Of a stretch of 64,000 nt of DNA, positions 45,768 through 54,219 are shown piece by piece. The translations under genes and the position numbers were made by a program. Source of the DNA: Arthrobacter sp. CAN_C5 (GTDB taxonomy: Bacteria; Actinomycetota; Actinomycetes; Actinomycetales; Micrococcaceae); assembly GCF_017875735.1 (NCBI RefSeq), contig NZ_JAGGMZ010000001.1:2976001-3040000 (forward strand). The letters are read 5' to 3'. A model generated the notes under the pieces. The model had not been told where the DNA came from. It worked only from the letters and a program-made list of their open reading frames with translations, and searched no databases. Positions within the stretch are counted from its first letter, which is position 1. Each line of letters opens with the position of its first letter.

Positions 45768-48411
45768 GGATCATCTTCAGTTGGCTACGGTTGGAGACCC
45801 CCAACTTCGCATACACCTGATACATATGCCCTTCGACCGTCCTGATGGACAGCGTCAGCATTGCCGCGATATCGCGGTTGCTTGATCCTTCGGCAACCAG
45901 CCGGGCGATGCTCCGTTCACGTTCGGAGAGCTTGTCCAGGACGCGCTGGCGCAACTCCCCGCCACCGCGCCCCACCGTGCGCAGGATGCCGCTTGCCGCC
46001 ATGGCGGCCCGCTTCTCCCCCTCACCGGGGCTGTCGGCCGACATCCGCTGCACCAGGTTGGCTGCGTCCGCGGCCAACCGCTGATTACCGACGTCGGCCG
46101 CCAGCTTCGCAGCCTTGAGGATCTGGGCGGTGTCGCCGGAGGCCACTCCCTTGCCGTACAGGGCACAGATTTCGGCGAACACTCCCTGGCCATCCATGCC
46201 GCTTGTCGCAAGCCGCTCCCCGACGTCGGTCATCCCCAGTTGCACCGCCTGGCAGAGGAAGAACAGTTCGTGTCCGAAGTTGCCTGCCGCCCGGTCCTCG
46301 TCGGCCAGCTGGAGCATCTCCCCGGCGGCCTGCAGGCGGTCCCGCGTCGCAGTCGAAGCCAGGACGGAGAAGTATCTGGTGGCCCGCGCGGTATGCCAGT
46401 CGAACCGCCGGGCGGCCAGGTCCACCTTCCCAAGGTGGGACATCGACAGCTGGGCATCACCGATGAGGGTGTACGCATAGGCAGTGGCCGCTTCGGCCAG
46501 GCTGAGGAACTCCTGCCGATCGCGGATCCGCAGTTGGCTCAGTGCGGGGAGCAGTTTGGTCAGAGCCTCGGTCCCACGCCCGGCGTAGGCATACAGGCAG
46601 CCCTCCGCCAACTCGAGCGAGGTCCCATCGAAGATTCCCGCGAGAGATCCCTCCTGATGGTCGCTGATCATCGCCAGACACCGCTCCCACTGACCAGAAA
46701 TCAGCATGACTGAGAACAGCCGCACCTGGGCTGACTCGGCGAGCAGGGGGTCCTCGGTGGAGTCCGCCAATCGGGATACCACCAACCGGCTGAGTTGCAC
46801 CGCGTCGTCCTGACGTCCCGTCATGCTGAGGGCTTCGGCCAGCCAGCCGCACAGCTGGTGCCGGACGGTCGGATCCATTGAGTCGCCCTGTCTCAGGAGG
46901 TCATCGATGGGCTCGATCATGGCTGCGTACCGCCCGTTGTGGGCGCTGAGCTCCGCGTCGAGCAAGTCCGTCTCAGCGAGCAGGCCTGCAAGACCCTCAA
47001 GGCCTGACTGTCCTTCCCGGATCAGTCGTTCGCGGATCTTCGCCAGAAGGACATCCGCCTCGGCGAACCTCACCTGGTCCCGGCTGAGCAACCTGCACCT
47101 GAGCACCTGCATGGACACCCACTCGTGGAGGTTCGGGTCCTGGGGCTCCGAGGAGATGAACGCGTCCAGAATCTGCAGGGCCCGCATGGTATCGCCCTGG
47201 ATTCCATAGGCCCGCGCTTTTTCGGTGACTTCCCTAGCACCCACTTTCTCTGGCGGAACCGCGCCAAGGAACCGGAGTGCACCCTCCGTGTCGAAGTAGC
47301 GGTTCGCAAGCTGGGCCGCCTCGATCGCCAGGACAGGGTCAATCTCCAGTGAACTGTCCAGGCACCAGGCCGCATAGTTCATCCGGCTCAGTGCAGGCAT
47401 GGGGAGTTTGAGGGAGGCGGCAGCCAACTGCTGGACAAGCTCCCTGCTCCGGCCAACGGGTACCTGGCGTCGAATTACCTCGCCGATCAGGCCGGTGACG
47501 ACCCGGACCATGGGTTGCTGCGTCAGCTCGATCTCGAAGATCCCGGTTTCCATCAGCGCGTCCACTTCGTCCCCGCCGGCGAAATCGGAGAGCAGCTCCA
47601 GTGGCATCGCCCCGACGATGGAGACGATCTCGGCGGTTCGTCGCTGGTCGGGAGACAGCCGGGCCAGACGGGTGGAGATCCGCTCAGTGATGATGCGGCC
47701 GGGATCGGGTGACCTCCGTGGACCCGCCACCCAGATTCCGTCCTGGGTAGTGATGTACCCGGACTCCACCTGTTCCCTGCCGATGGCTTGCAGAAACAGC
47801 GGGTTACCCCCGCTGGCGTGCCAGGTGTCGAGCACGACAGACCGGGAGACTGGCCCTCCAAGGCCGAGGGTCAGCAGCTCCGCTGTGTCGGCCAGCGATA
47901 GGGGCTCGATATCCACCCGGCGGATGAGCTCATCTTTCCAGAGGTCGCTGAACTCGTCGGGAGCTGCGTGGAGGGTCTGGCACACGAGCAGCACTTTCAC
48001 AGCCCCGCTCTTCACCAGGTGGGCAATCGCCGTCGCCGAGGCACTGTCCAGATCCTCGATGTTGTCCACAAGGATGAGGGTCCGTTTGCCGCCTGACCGC
48101 CCAGCGAAGAGCTCCTGGAGGCTCCGCAGCAGGATGAGCGGATTGTCGACTGCCGCATCATCAAGGTCGCTCAGCACGAAGTTCAGTGCGCCGTAAGGCA
48201 TGTCTGCGGTGAGTGCGCTCCCCCTGATGTAGAGAAGATCAAAGTTGGCCTCGACGTCGCGGGAGACCCGTTGCGCCAGCACGGTCTTGCCGATGCCTGC
48301 CTGGCCGGTAAGAACGGCGCCCTGGCAGTCTTGAGGGACCACGGCATCCCGCAGAACTGATAACTCACTGTCCCGGCCAACAAGTGGCCAGGCTCCTTGT
48401 ACACCAAACAT
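45760..48411 (-). CDS. LuxR-family LAL regulator 2 (ATP-binding)
   Basis: An 883-residue LAL protein. Walker A GQAGIGKTVLAQRV (about residues 37-50), Walker B LILVDNIEDLD (about 116), a long helical repeat region and the LuxR HTH LSERERSIARLVAEGSSNRDIAAMLT with TVEGHMYQVYAKLGVS. It is the first gene of the LAL2-LAL1 pair. The 455-bp region upstream (48412-48866) contains the folded element E2, an AAGTACT motif and GTAG/CTAC sites, so its promoter is probably complex. Its target is not known; the adjacent polymer operon is the obvious candidate. Confidence 0.87.
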   Translation of the reverse strand: MFGVQGAWPLVGRDSELSVLRDAVVPQDCQGAVLTGQAGIGKTVLAQRVSRDVEANFDLLYIRGSALTADMPYGALNFVLSDLDDAAVDNPLILLRSLQELFAGRSGGKRTLILVDNIEDLDSASATAIAHLVKSGAVKVLLVCQTLHAAPDEFSDLWKDELIRRVDIEPLSLADTAELLTLGLGGPVSRSVVLDTWHASGGNPLFLQAIGREQVESGYITTQDGIWVAGPRRSPDPGRIITERISTRLARLSPDQRRTAEIVSIVGAMPLELLSDFAGGDEVDALMETGIFEIELTQQPMVRVVTGLIGEVIRRQVPVGRSRELVQQLAAASLKLPMPALSRMNYAAWCLDSSLEIDPVLAIEAAQLANRYFDTEGALRFLGAVPPEKVGAREVTEKARAYGIQGDTMRALQILDAFISSEPQDPNLHEWVSMQVLRCRLLSRDQVRFAEADVLLAKIRERLIREGQSGLEGLAGLLAETDLLDAELSAHNGRYAAMIEPIDDLLRQGDSMDPTVRHQLCGWLAEALSMTGRQDDAVQLSRLVVSRLADSTEDPLLAESAQVRLFSVMLISGQWERCLAMISDHQEGSLAGIFDGTSLELAEGCLYAYAGRGTEALTKLLPALSQLRIRDRQEFLSLAEAATAYAYTLIGDAQLSMSHLGKVDLAARRFDWHTARATRYFSVLASTATRDRLQAAGEMLQLADEDRAAGNFGHELFFLCQAVQLGMTDVGERLATSGMDGQGVFAEICALYGKGVASGDTAQILKAAKLAADVGNQRLAADAANLVQRMSADSPGEGEKRAAMAASGILRTVGRGGGELRQRVLDKLSERERSIARLVAEGSSNRDIAAMLTLSIRTVEGHMYQVYAKLGVSNRSQLKMILE

Positions 48412-48534
48412 AGCGCCCCACTACATGGTGCAGGTCGGCACGGCGAGTCGTCCCAGCCCGACAGATTCAAGGAAGGAGGAAACGGTCCCCGTTCCAGCTT
48501 TGACGAAAGTTGCAGAGTCCGCCTCAGCTTCTCA

Positions 48535-48547
48535 AGTACTTGGGAAT
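48535..48547. promoter_or_regulatory. AGTACTTGGGAAT motif shared with the priming-transferase leader
   Basis: AGTACTTGGGAAT is the exact reverse complement of 42784-42796. It lies about 124 bp upstream of LAL2. A 13-bp match in two promoter regions 5.7 kb apart is unlikely by chance at this GC content, so this is a candidate regulator site. Confidence 0.45.
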
Positions 48548-48644
48548 AACCATACGCTGGATTGAGGATTAAGGCACGCGAAGTGGCCAAAAAATGTGAG
48601 CGGTCTCACGGGACCCTGGCCTCGGCATCGAGTGAGGGTACTAC

Positions 48645-48717
48645 CCATGGTAGGGCCGACGGCGGGCTGGGGATCAGCCCGGTCTCAGAAGGCTGGCCGC
48701 CGCCGGCCCGACCATGG
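48645..48717 (-). ncRNA. Folded leader element E2 (YYGAGACY-loop motif) upstream of LAL2
   Basis: An outer stem of 13 bp with one G-U pair (48653-48665 with 48697-48709) extends past one mismatch by CCATGGT/ACCATGG to 48645 and 48717. The inner minus-strand hairpin is AGCC-TTCTGAGACC-GGGCT, followed by GATCCCCAGC, matching E1 in layout. It lies between the LAL3 stop and the LAL2 start, about 235 bp upstream of the latter. There is no U tract, so simple intrinsic termination is less likely here. Confidence 0.58.
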
Positions 48718-48806
48718 GTTCCGCCGGTGAGGGCGGAAAGGGTCTCCCTGGGCACATGGCCCGGGTGACACAGTCAGACTACGGTCCACATACCTTCCCC
48801 ACACGC

Positions 48807-48817
48807 GTAGTGGCTAC
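48807..48817. promoter_or_regulatory. GTAG-TGG-CTAC palindrome
   Basis: GTAGTGGCTAC followed by TCG lies in the gene-free region between LAL3 and LAL2. The same half-site pair occurs at 42844-42875 and 53981-53992. Other GTAC/CTAC-type matches (GGTACTACCC around 48637, CGGCTACTTC around 48833) cluster nearby. Confidence 0.4.
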
Positions 48818-48866
48818 TCGTCTTCGTGCCAGCGGCTACTTCACTCAGCGCCCGGTCTACGCGGCT

Positions 48867-51572
48867 CTAAGGCTCGTGGGAGCCTTCCTCCAACAGCCCG
48901 ATGACCAGATCATCCCGGCCCCCGATGCCGAGTTTGAGGTAGATCCGGTAGAGGTGTCCCTCAACTGTCCGGCGGGAAACGGTGAAATAGGTGGCTATTT
49001 CCTGGGAGGACGCACCCCTCACCGCAAGCCTGGCAATCTCCTGTTCCCTACGGGTCAAGGCCACCCGGGTCAGGGCTTGATCGGTGACGGCACGGGTCCG
49101 GACCCTTCCAAGCATGGGAATCAAGCCACGCAGCTGCTGTCGGACCATACGCTGCACCCTTTCCTCCCCCCTCCGTCCGTACTCTGAGGCGCCACGCGCC
49201 AGGCACTCGGCCGCCAGGAGATGCCGGCCGGCACTGAGTGCCTGTGCCCCGGACGCCACAAGCTGGGCCGGGTCTGACGAAGCTGCAGCGAGTGCGATGA
49301 TGCGGATGGTGTCAGAGTCGGTGGCACCCAGTTCGTTGGCCAACTCCTCAAGGCGCCCGGCACTAACCGGACGCTGCAGGAGGAAAAGCAGTTCGAGGAT
49401 CTCGGCCTCCGCGTTGACCAGTCCCCGTGACTTTGCCTCGGCGGCTCCTGCCTCGATCGCCGCCACCTCCTGGTTCGTCACCGCCAACCACGACTTGGCG
49501 GCGGAAATGTACCCGTCCGCCACCAAACGCTGCGGCAGGAACCCCCGGTACGGGAGCACCCTGTAGTCCTGGAGGTACCCCAGGGCACGCTCATTGTCCC
49601 CCACCAATCGGCTGGCAAAGGCGGCGGTTCCCAGGGCCAGGGGGAGGAGCATCTCGGGGTCGTGGCGTCGGAGTTCCTCGATTCCGGCGGCCAGCAAGTC
49701 ACAGCTAGCATCGATGCGCCCGCATCTGAAGTCCAGCACGCCCTGCAACGTCATCAGGTTGCCGCCGAAGTGTTGCAGTGCTGGCGGCGCTGACTGGTCA
49801 AACGATTCGCGCAGGAGTGCGAATCCTGCCTCGTCCATGGTCAGCACCAGCAGCGCCCCATGGCGGGTAATCGCGGTGCGGTAGTGCCGGGCAAGGTCCC
49901 CGTTCTCCCCCGTGGTCGCAACCGCTGCAAGGGTCAGATCCTTTGCCTCAGCGGTCTTTCCCGTCGCACCCAGGGCTTCTCCCAGCAACATTCGCGAGAG
50001 CAGGCCAACGGTGGATGAGGGCACCGTGCCACCGACGATGCCGCGCAGGCCCCGGATCGCGGTGCTGTAGTCACCGGCCAGGCAGTGCGAAACGTGCCTC
50101 AGGATCGCCGCGCCACACTCGACCTGGTCCCTCTTTGCTGGGTCGTCCTGCCGGTTCTGGGCGGCGTTCAACCGCTGGCCCACCACCGCCCAGCGGTCAG
50201 CGATACCGAGGAGGTCCTCAGCACTGCCCCCTCGCTGCAGGGTGATCTGGGCCTCGGTGACGGCGGCCTCCGCCAGGATCCCCGGATCTGCCGCCTCTTC
50301 GATGAGTCCGCGAATCTCGGCGGCGGCCGCTTCGGTGTCGGCCAGGTACAGGAAACTTCGTGCCGATTCCACCCTGGTAGCCGTGGCGAACTCGGGCGTG
50401 GTGACTGCTGCCGAGAATCGTTGCGCCTGGCGGGGCGCGAACCCGTTGTTGGCCTGTTGGGCGGCTGCCAATAACTCCTGATCCGGAATTCCATCGCCGA
50501 GATCCATTGCCCAGCCCACACTGGTGCTGGCTCCCGCGGCTGCCAGTACCTCGCGTCCATGCTGGGATGCTCGCAGGGTTCTGAGGATCTCGACCCGCCG
50601 ACCGGGAGGAAGGAGGTGTCGAATCACTTCCCCATACACCCGCGGTTCGACCGTGACACGGCTCCTGCGGCTGCCGGGCCGTCCCGAATAGGCCAGGAGA
50701 TTCACCGCGAGCCCCTGTTCCATGGCGGTGGGGTCCAGCAGATGCCGTGCGGCGGTGGTGGGAATACCTCCCAGCATTGCAACCATTTCGATGGCTCCGC
50801 GAGTAGCAGGTGTGCAGCCGAGGAGAAGCGCCTTGACCCGCTCCACCAGTTCGTCTCCGGCGGATTTCGGGGTTGAAACCAACAGCCACACCCCGTTGCG
50901 CTCAACGAGTGCCCTGGTGGAGCGCAAGTGGGAGATCAGCGCCCTGATGATAGCGGGATTCCCCTGGGACCAATCGGTGAGGAATGAAGTTGCGTTGGAA
51001 CTGACAATCCCGCCCAGATCCCGCTGGGAGAGCACTGCCACCTGTTCCCGGCCCAACGCCGAAAGTTCACACCGCATGAGCAGGCCGTCCCGGCAGAGTG
51101 AGTAAAGTTCCTCTGGCACATTCCCCAGTGACCGGGTGAGCACCAGGAGGCGAATTTCCCGGGCCAACGCGAGCTGGCCGAGGAGGTGGCTGCTCTCCTG
51201 ATCCAGGTGGTGGGCGCTGTGGACGGTCACCAGCACCGGCAGTCCGGCTTCAGAAGAAACGGAGTTCAGGGCTGCCCTGATCAGCCGCAGTACTGCCAGC
51301 CGGGACTCGAGATCGCCGGGAGCTGAATCGAGCAGTAGAGGCGCCAGCGCCCCATAGGGTACGCGACTCAGCGAGGAATCCGCGTGGATGGCCAGCGGCA
51401 CTACCGTGCCTTCCAGCCTCATCAGGACCTGTGACGCCACCGCCGACTTGCCGATGCCGGCGGGGCCACACACCCAGGCTCCGCTCATGAGCGGGTCCAG
51501 AATGCTGGCTGAGACCTGGTCTATGTCGGCGGACCGCCCGATCAGTCCGCCAGCCCCGAGCTGGGCGTTCAC
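48867..51572 (-). CDS. LuxR-family LAL regulator 3 (degenerate Walker B)
   Basis: A 901-residue LAL protein with Walker A GPAGIGKSAVASQV (about residues 39-52). At the Walker B position the sequence is VLVTVHSAHHLDQESS; the usual acidic pair is replaced by His-Ser, so ATP hydrolysis may be impaired. A helical repeat region follows, and the HTH LTRREQEIARLAVRGASSQEIATYFTVS with TVEGHLYRIYLKLGIG ends it. GTG at 51572 overlaps the LAL4 stop (GTGA), so LAL4 and LAL3 form one operon. It may sense nucleotide without hydrolysing it. Confidence 0.86.
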   Translation of the reverse strand: MNAQLGAGGLIGRSADIDQVSASILDPLMSGAWVCGPAGIGKSAVASQVLMRLEGTVVPLAIHADSSLSRVPYGALAPLLLDSAPGDLESRLAVLRLIRAALNSVSSEAGLPVLVTVHSAHHLDQESSHLLGQLALAREIRLLVLTRSLGNVPEELYSLCRDGLLMRCELSALGREQVAVLSQRDLGGIVSSNATSFLTDWSQGNPAIIRALISHLRSTRALVERNGVWLLVSTPKSAGDELVERVKALLLGCTPATRGAIEMVAMLGGIPTTAARHLLDPTAMEQGLAVNLLAYSGRPGSRRSRVTVEPRVYGEVIRHLLPPGRRVEILRTLRASQHGREVLAAAGASTSVGWAMDLGDGIPDQELLAAAQQANNGFAPRQAQRFSAAVTTPEFATATRVESARSFLYLADTEAAAAEIRGLIEEAADPGILAEAAVTEAQITLQRGGSAEDLLGIADRWAVVGQRLNAAQNRQDDPAKRDQVECGAAILRHVSHCLAGDYSTAIRGLRGIVGGTVPSSTVGLLSRMLLGEALGATGKTAEAKDLTLAAVATTGENGDLARHYRTAITRHGALLVLTMDEAGFALLRESFDQSAPPALQHFGGNLMTLQGVLDFRCGRIDASCDLLAAGIEELRRHDPEMLLPLALGTAAFASRLVGDNERALGYLQDYRVLPYRGFLPQRLVADGYISAAKSWLAVTNQEVAAIEAGAAEAKSRGLVNAEAEILELLFLLQRPVSAGRLEELANELGATDSDTIRIIALAAASSDPAQLVASGAQALSAGRHLLAAECLARGASEYGRRGEERVQRMVRQQLRGLIPMLGRVRTRAVTDQALTRVALTRREQEIARLAVRGASSQEIATYFTVSRRTVEGHLYRIYLKLGIGGRDDLVIGLLEEGSHEP

Positions 51573-53905
51573 CGTCTGAACGCGGTGCTGAGATTCACCT
51601 TCGCCAGGAGCTCAGCCCTGGTCCGGACGTGAAGTTTCGTGTACACGCGGTGCAGGTGTCCTTCGACGGTACGGACACTGACATCCATGGCTAGTGCCAG
51701 GTCCCGGTTGGTCTTGCCGTCAACCACTGCGGTGACCACTTCGACCTCGCGCCGGGTCAGGGAAGCAAGCTGTCGCCGTGCTCCGAGCGCGGTGCCGGAC
51801 ACACCGACGACGCCGCGAACGCGGTCCGCGACGTAGGCAATGGTCGCGCGCTCGCCGGATTGGGCGGCGAGCTGCACCGCCGACGCGGCCGCGTCACGGG
51901 CAAAAGACTGGTCGCCGAGGTGCTGCGCCAGTTCCATTGCCTGCAACACCAGCTCTGCGTCCTCCGCATCGACGCCCTTGGCATAGAGCTGGCTCAGGGC
52001 AGCGAACCGTCCCTGGCAGGTTGCGCTGAGTTTGAGGATTGGCTGGGCAACCCCGGTGTCTCCCTGCCGCATCGCGCCGCACAGGGTCATCAACTCCCAG
52101 GAACTATTGCCCAGCGCCGCGTCCTCCCTGCTGAGCTCACGCAATTCGAAAGCTGACCGGTCAGCCGATGCCGTGCCCGCCAGGGCCAACGCCGCGAAGT
52201 GCTTGGTCAGGCGTCGCACCGTCCAGGATGCCGTCCGGGACGGGATACTGGCGATCGCGAGGTAGTCAGCCGCCTGCGCCGGATTATCCGGAGCGCTGAC
52301 AAAGGCCAGCGCCGCGGCGGCGAGGGGCGCCGCACCCGCGGGGTCGTGCACCTGAAGTTGTCGCAGTGCCGGGTGGAGTAACGGCTCCGCCTCGGCGGGT
52401 CGTCCGGCCGCCGCGTAGATCAGTCCTTCGGCAAGCTCCTCATAGGTTCCAGTGCCGGGGCCCAGGCTCAGCAGGTGGTACGCCGACACCTCCAGCAGAC
52501 CTGTCAGGTTGCCCGACACTGCCTCGAGGGTAGCAAGCGTCATGGCGATCCGGGACGGCAGCGGCGGTTGGCCGGCAATGTCGGAGTGCAGCGCAACGGC
52601 AGCTTCCTTCGCATCATCCACCCGGCCGGTGAACGCGAGCGCCTCGCACAGCCACGCGGCAGCCAGACGACGGTGGTCAGGCTCGAGCGCACCGGGAATA
52701 AACTCTGAAGACTTCAGCTCGGTCACTACATCCCGAAAATGGCCCTTGGCTGCGGCCTGGCGTGCACGCTCGAGGATTCTCGCTGCCTGCTGCTTTCGGG
52801 GTTCGCCGACCGGTCGACTCAGCGGGCCGGATGCGGACCTGCTGGCTGCCAGGTGGGGACTGAAGCCATCGACCGGGTTCGTCAGACCGAGCACCGCGTC
52901 GCTGAGGAGCGGGGTCGCCACGGAGACGGTGGCCCACCGGTCGCTGGCAATGGAGAGCATTCCCTGCTCCTGGAGATCATCCAGATCTCCCAGGGCGTCG
53001 CCTGGGACGGCGGCGAGTGGTGTCGTCCCAGCGGCGGCGAGGGCGCCCAGCAGCCGGCGCTGGGCGGGTTGAAGCATGACAATCCGGTCGGCGATCAGGG
53101 CGGTGGTGGCTTCGCTGGGCCGCACCTTGTCCGCGGTCAGAACCCAGACGCCTGCACCGCAGCTGAGCGCACCAGCAGCGACATAGTCGCGCACCAGTGC
53201 GCCGAGAAGCCTGGGATTTCCGCCGCTGTGGGTGTGCAGAGCGAGCGACGAGGCCCGGGACGCACCGGCACCGAGGGTCGCCGCAAGGTACGCAGCGACC
53301 TCCTGCTGGGACAGGGGCGCCAGGTCCATCCGCACCAGGGTGCCCTTCAGGGACAACGTCTGGAAGTAAACGGGGGCGTCCGCGAGATCGCTGCAGGCAG
53401 CGACCAGCCGGATGGTCCCGGCCTGCACCATCTGGCCCAGCACCGTTGTCGACGCCTCGTCCAGATAGTGGGCGTCGTCGACCACAACGATCACGGGTAG
53501 GCCCAGCGCCTTGCCTTTGAGCACGCGTGTGAGGGCGCTGATCACCCGGACCGGATGGCTGAGGACGTGCTCTCCCGTGTCCGCCAGCAGGACCCGAAGG
53601 GCACCGTAGGGTTCCCGCACGTTACGACCAGAGCCCCGAAGGTGGATCAGGCAGGCGGTGGCCCGAAGGTGGTCCACCATCGACCGCAGGAGTGCTGTCT
53701 TGCCGCTTCCTGATTCGCCGGTCAGCAGGACCGATGAGGGGGCAGACCCCTCCAGCAGCAGATCATTGAGAGTTTGGGGAAGGTACGCGCGGGCGCCCCT
53801 CGGGGGCGTCGTCGCACTGCTGGCCCCCGTCCGTGGCTCGGGAGACGCCTGACGCCACTCAATCGGGGCAGGCGGGTGGGCATGCGTACTGATGTTGAAA
53901 CTCAT
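51569..53905 (-). CDS. LuxR-family LAL regulator 4 (shorter)
   Basis: A 778-residue LAL protein, the shortest of the four because of a reduced helical middle. Walker A GESGSGKTALLRSM (about residues 62-75), Walker B VIVVVDDAHYLDEAS (about 145), and LuxR HTH LTRREVEVVTAVVDGKTNRDLALAMDVS with TVEGHLHRVYTKLHVR. It is the first gene of the LAL4-LAL3 pair. AAGG lies near the ATG at 53905. Upstream are a GTAGCGACTAC site and the folded element E3. Confidence 0.86.
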   Translation of the reverse strand: MSFNISTHAHPPAPIEWRQASPEPRTGASSATTPPRGARAYLPQTLNDLLLEGSAPSSVLLTGESGSGKTALLRSMVDHLRATACLIHLRGSGRNVREPYGALRVLLADTGEHVLSHPVRVISALTRVLKGKALGLPVIVVVDDAHYLDEASTTVLGQMVQAGTIRLVAACSDLADAPVYFQTLSLKGTLVRMDLAPLSQQEVAAYLAATLGAGASRASSLALHTHSGGNPRLLGALVRDYVAAGALSCGAGVWVLTADKVRPSEATTALIADRIVMLQPAQRRLLGALAAAGTTPLAAVPGDALGDLDDLQEQGMLSIASDRWATVSVATPLLSDAVLGLTNPVDGFSPHLAASRSASGPLSRPVGEPRKQQAARILERARQAAAKGHFRDVVTELKSSEFIPGALEPDHRRLAAAWLCEALAFTGRVDDAKEAAVALHSDIAGQPPLPSRIAMTLATLEAVSGNLTGLLEVSAYHLLSLGPGTGTYEELAEGLIYAAAGRPAEAEPLLHPALRQLQVHDPAGAAPLAAAALAFVSAPDNPAQAADYLAIASIPSRTASWTVRRLTKHFAALALAGTASADRSAFELRELSREDAALGNSSWELMTLCGAMRQGDTGVAQPILKLSATCQGRFAALSQLYAKGVDAEDAELVLQAMELAQHLGDQSFARDAAASAVQLAAQSGERATIAYVADRVRGVVGVSGTALGARRQLASLTRREVEVVTAVVDGKTNRDLALAMDVSVRTVEGHLHRVYTKLHVRTRAELLAKVNLSTAFRR

Positions 53906-54219
53906 TGAGAGACCTTTTCTTCGCGTTCCCAGCGTTGTGAAGTACTGATCACGGTAGAACTCCCGCCCGGCACCCGCATGAGTAGCGACTACCCGAATTT
54001 TTCGCTCGCACTACGCATCGGCTACTTGGATCCGTAGGGCCGGGGTACTCGGCAGTCTTCGTTTCGAGGATGAGCATCAAAAAAGGGACCGACGTTGGGA
54101 TGGGGGTGGCCCAGTCTCAGAGGCCGCCCAACGTCGGCCCCCGCATTTGGGGCCGCAATGGCTCAGCGGTCTGGATCATTTCACCATGTCACCACTGATC
54201 GTGAATCTAATTTTATCCG
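53906..54219. promoter_or_regulatory. LAL4 promoter region (314 bp, no gene)
   Basis: This region between pth and LAL4 contains AAGTACTGA at 53940-53948, GAGTAGCGACTACC (GTAG-CGA-CTAC at 53981-53992), CGGCTACTTGGATCCGTAG (about 54019-54037) and the folded element E3. No ORF was supported. It is the clearest of the three leader regions that share the motif set. Confidence 0.6.
54085..54141 (-). ncRNA. Folded element E3 (YYGAGACY-loop motif) with T6 tail
   Basis: A 15-bp stem with one G-U pair on the minus strand (54085-54099 with 54127-54141), inner hairpin GGCCT-CTGAGACT-GGGCC, and ACCCCCAT on the 3' side. The minus strand then runs into TTTTTT (54084-54079), as in an intrinsic terminator. 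It lies 79 bp beyond the pth stop and 180 bp upstream of LAL4, so it could end the pth transcript, be an attenuator for LAL4, or both. Confidence 0.6.

Noticed and set aside
42513-54141. TPP riboswitch, suggested by CTGAGA in the loops
   Set aside because: The remaining TPP consensus (the ACCTGAT and CGTAGGGA parts and the second helper stem) is absent, and the downstream genes are not thiamine-related.
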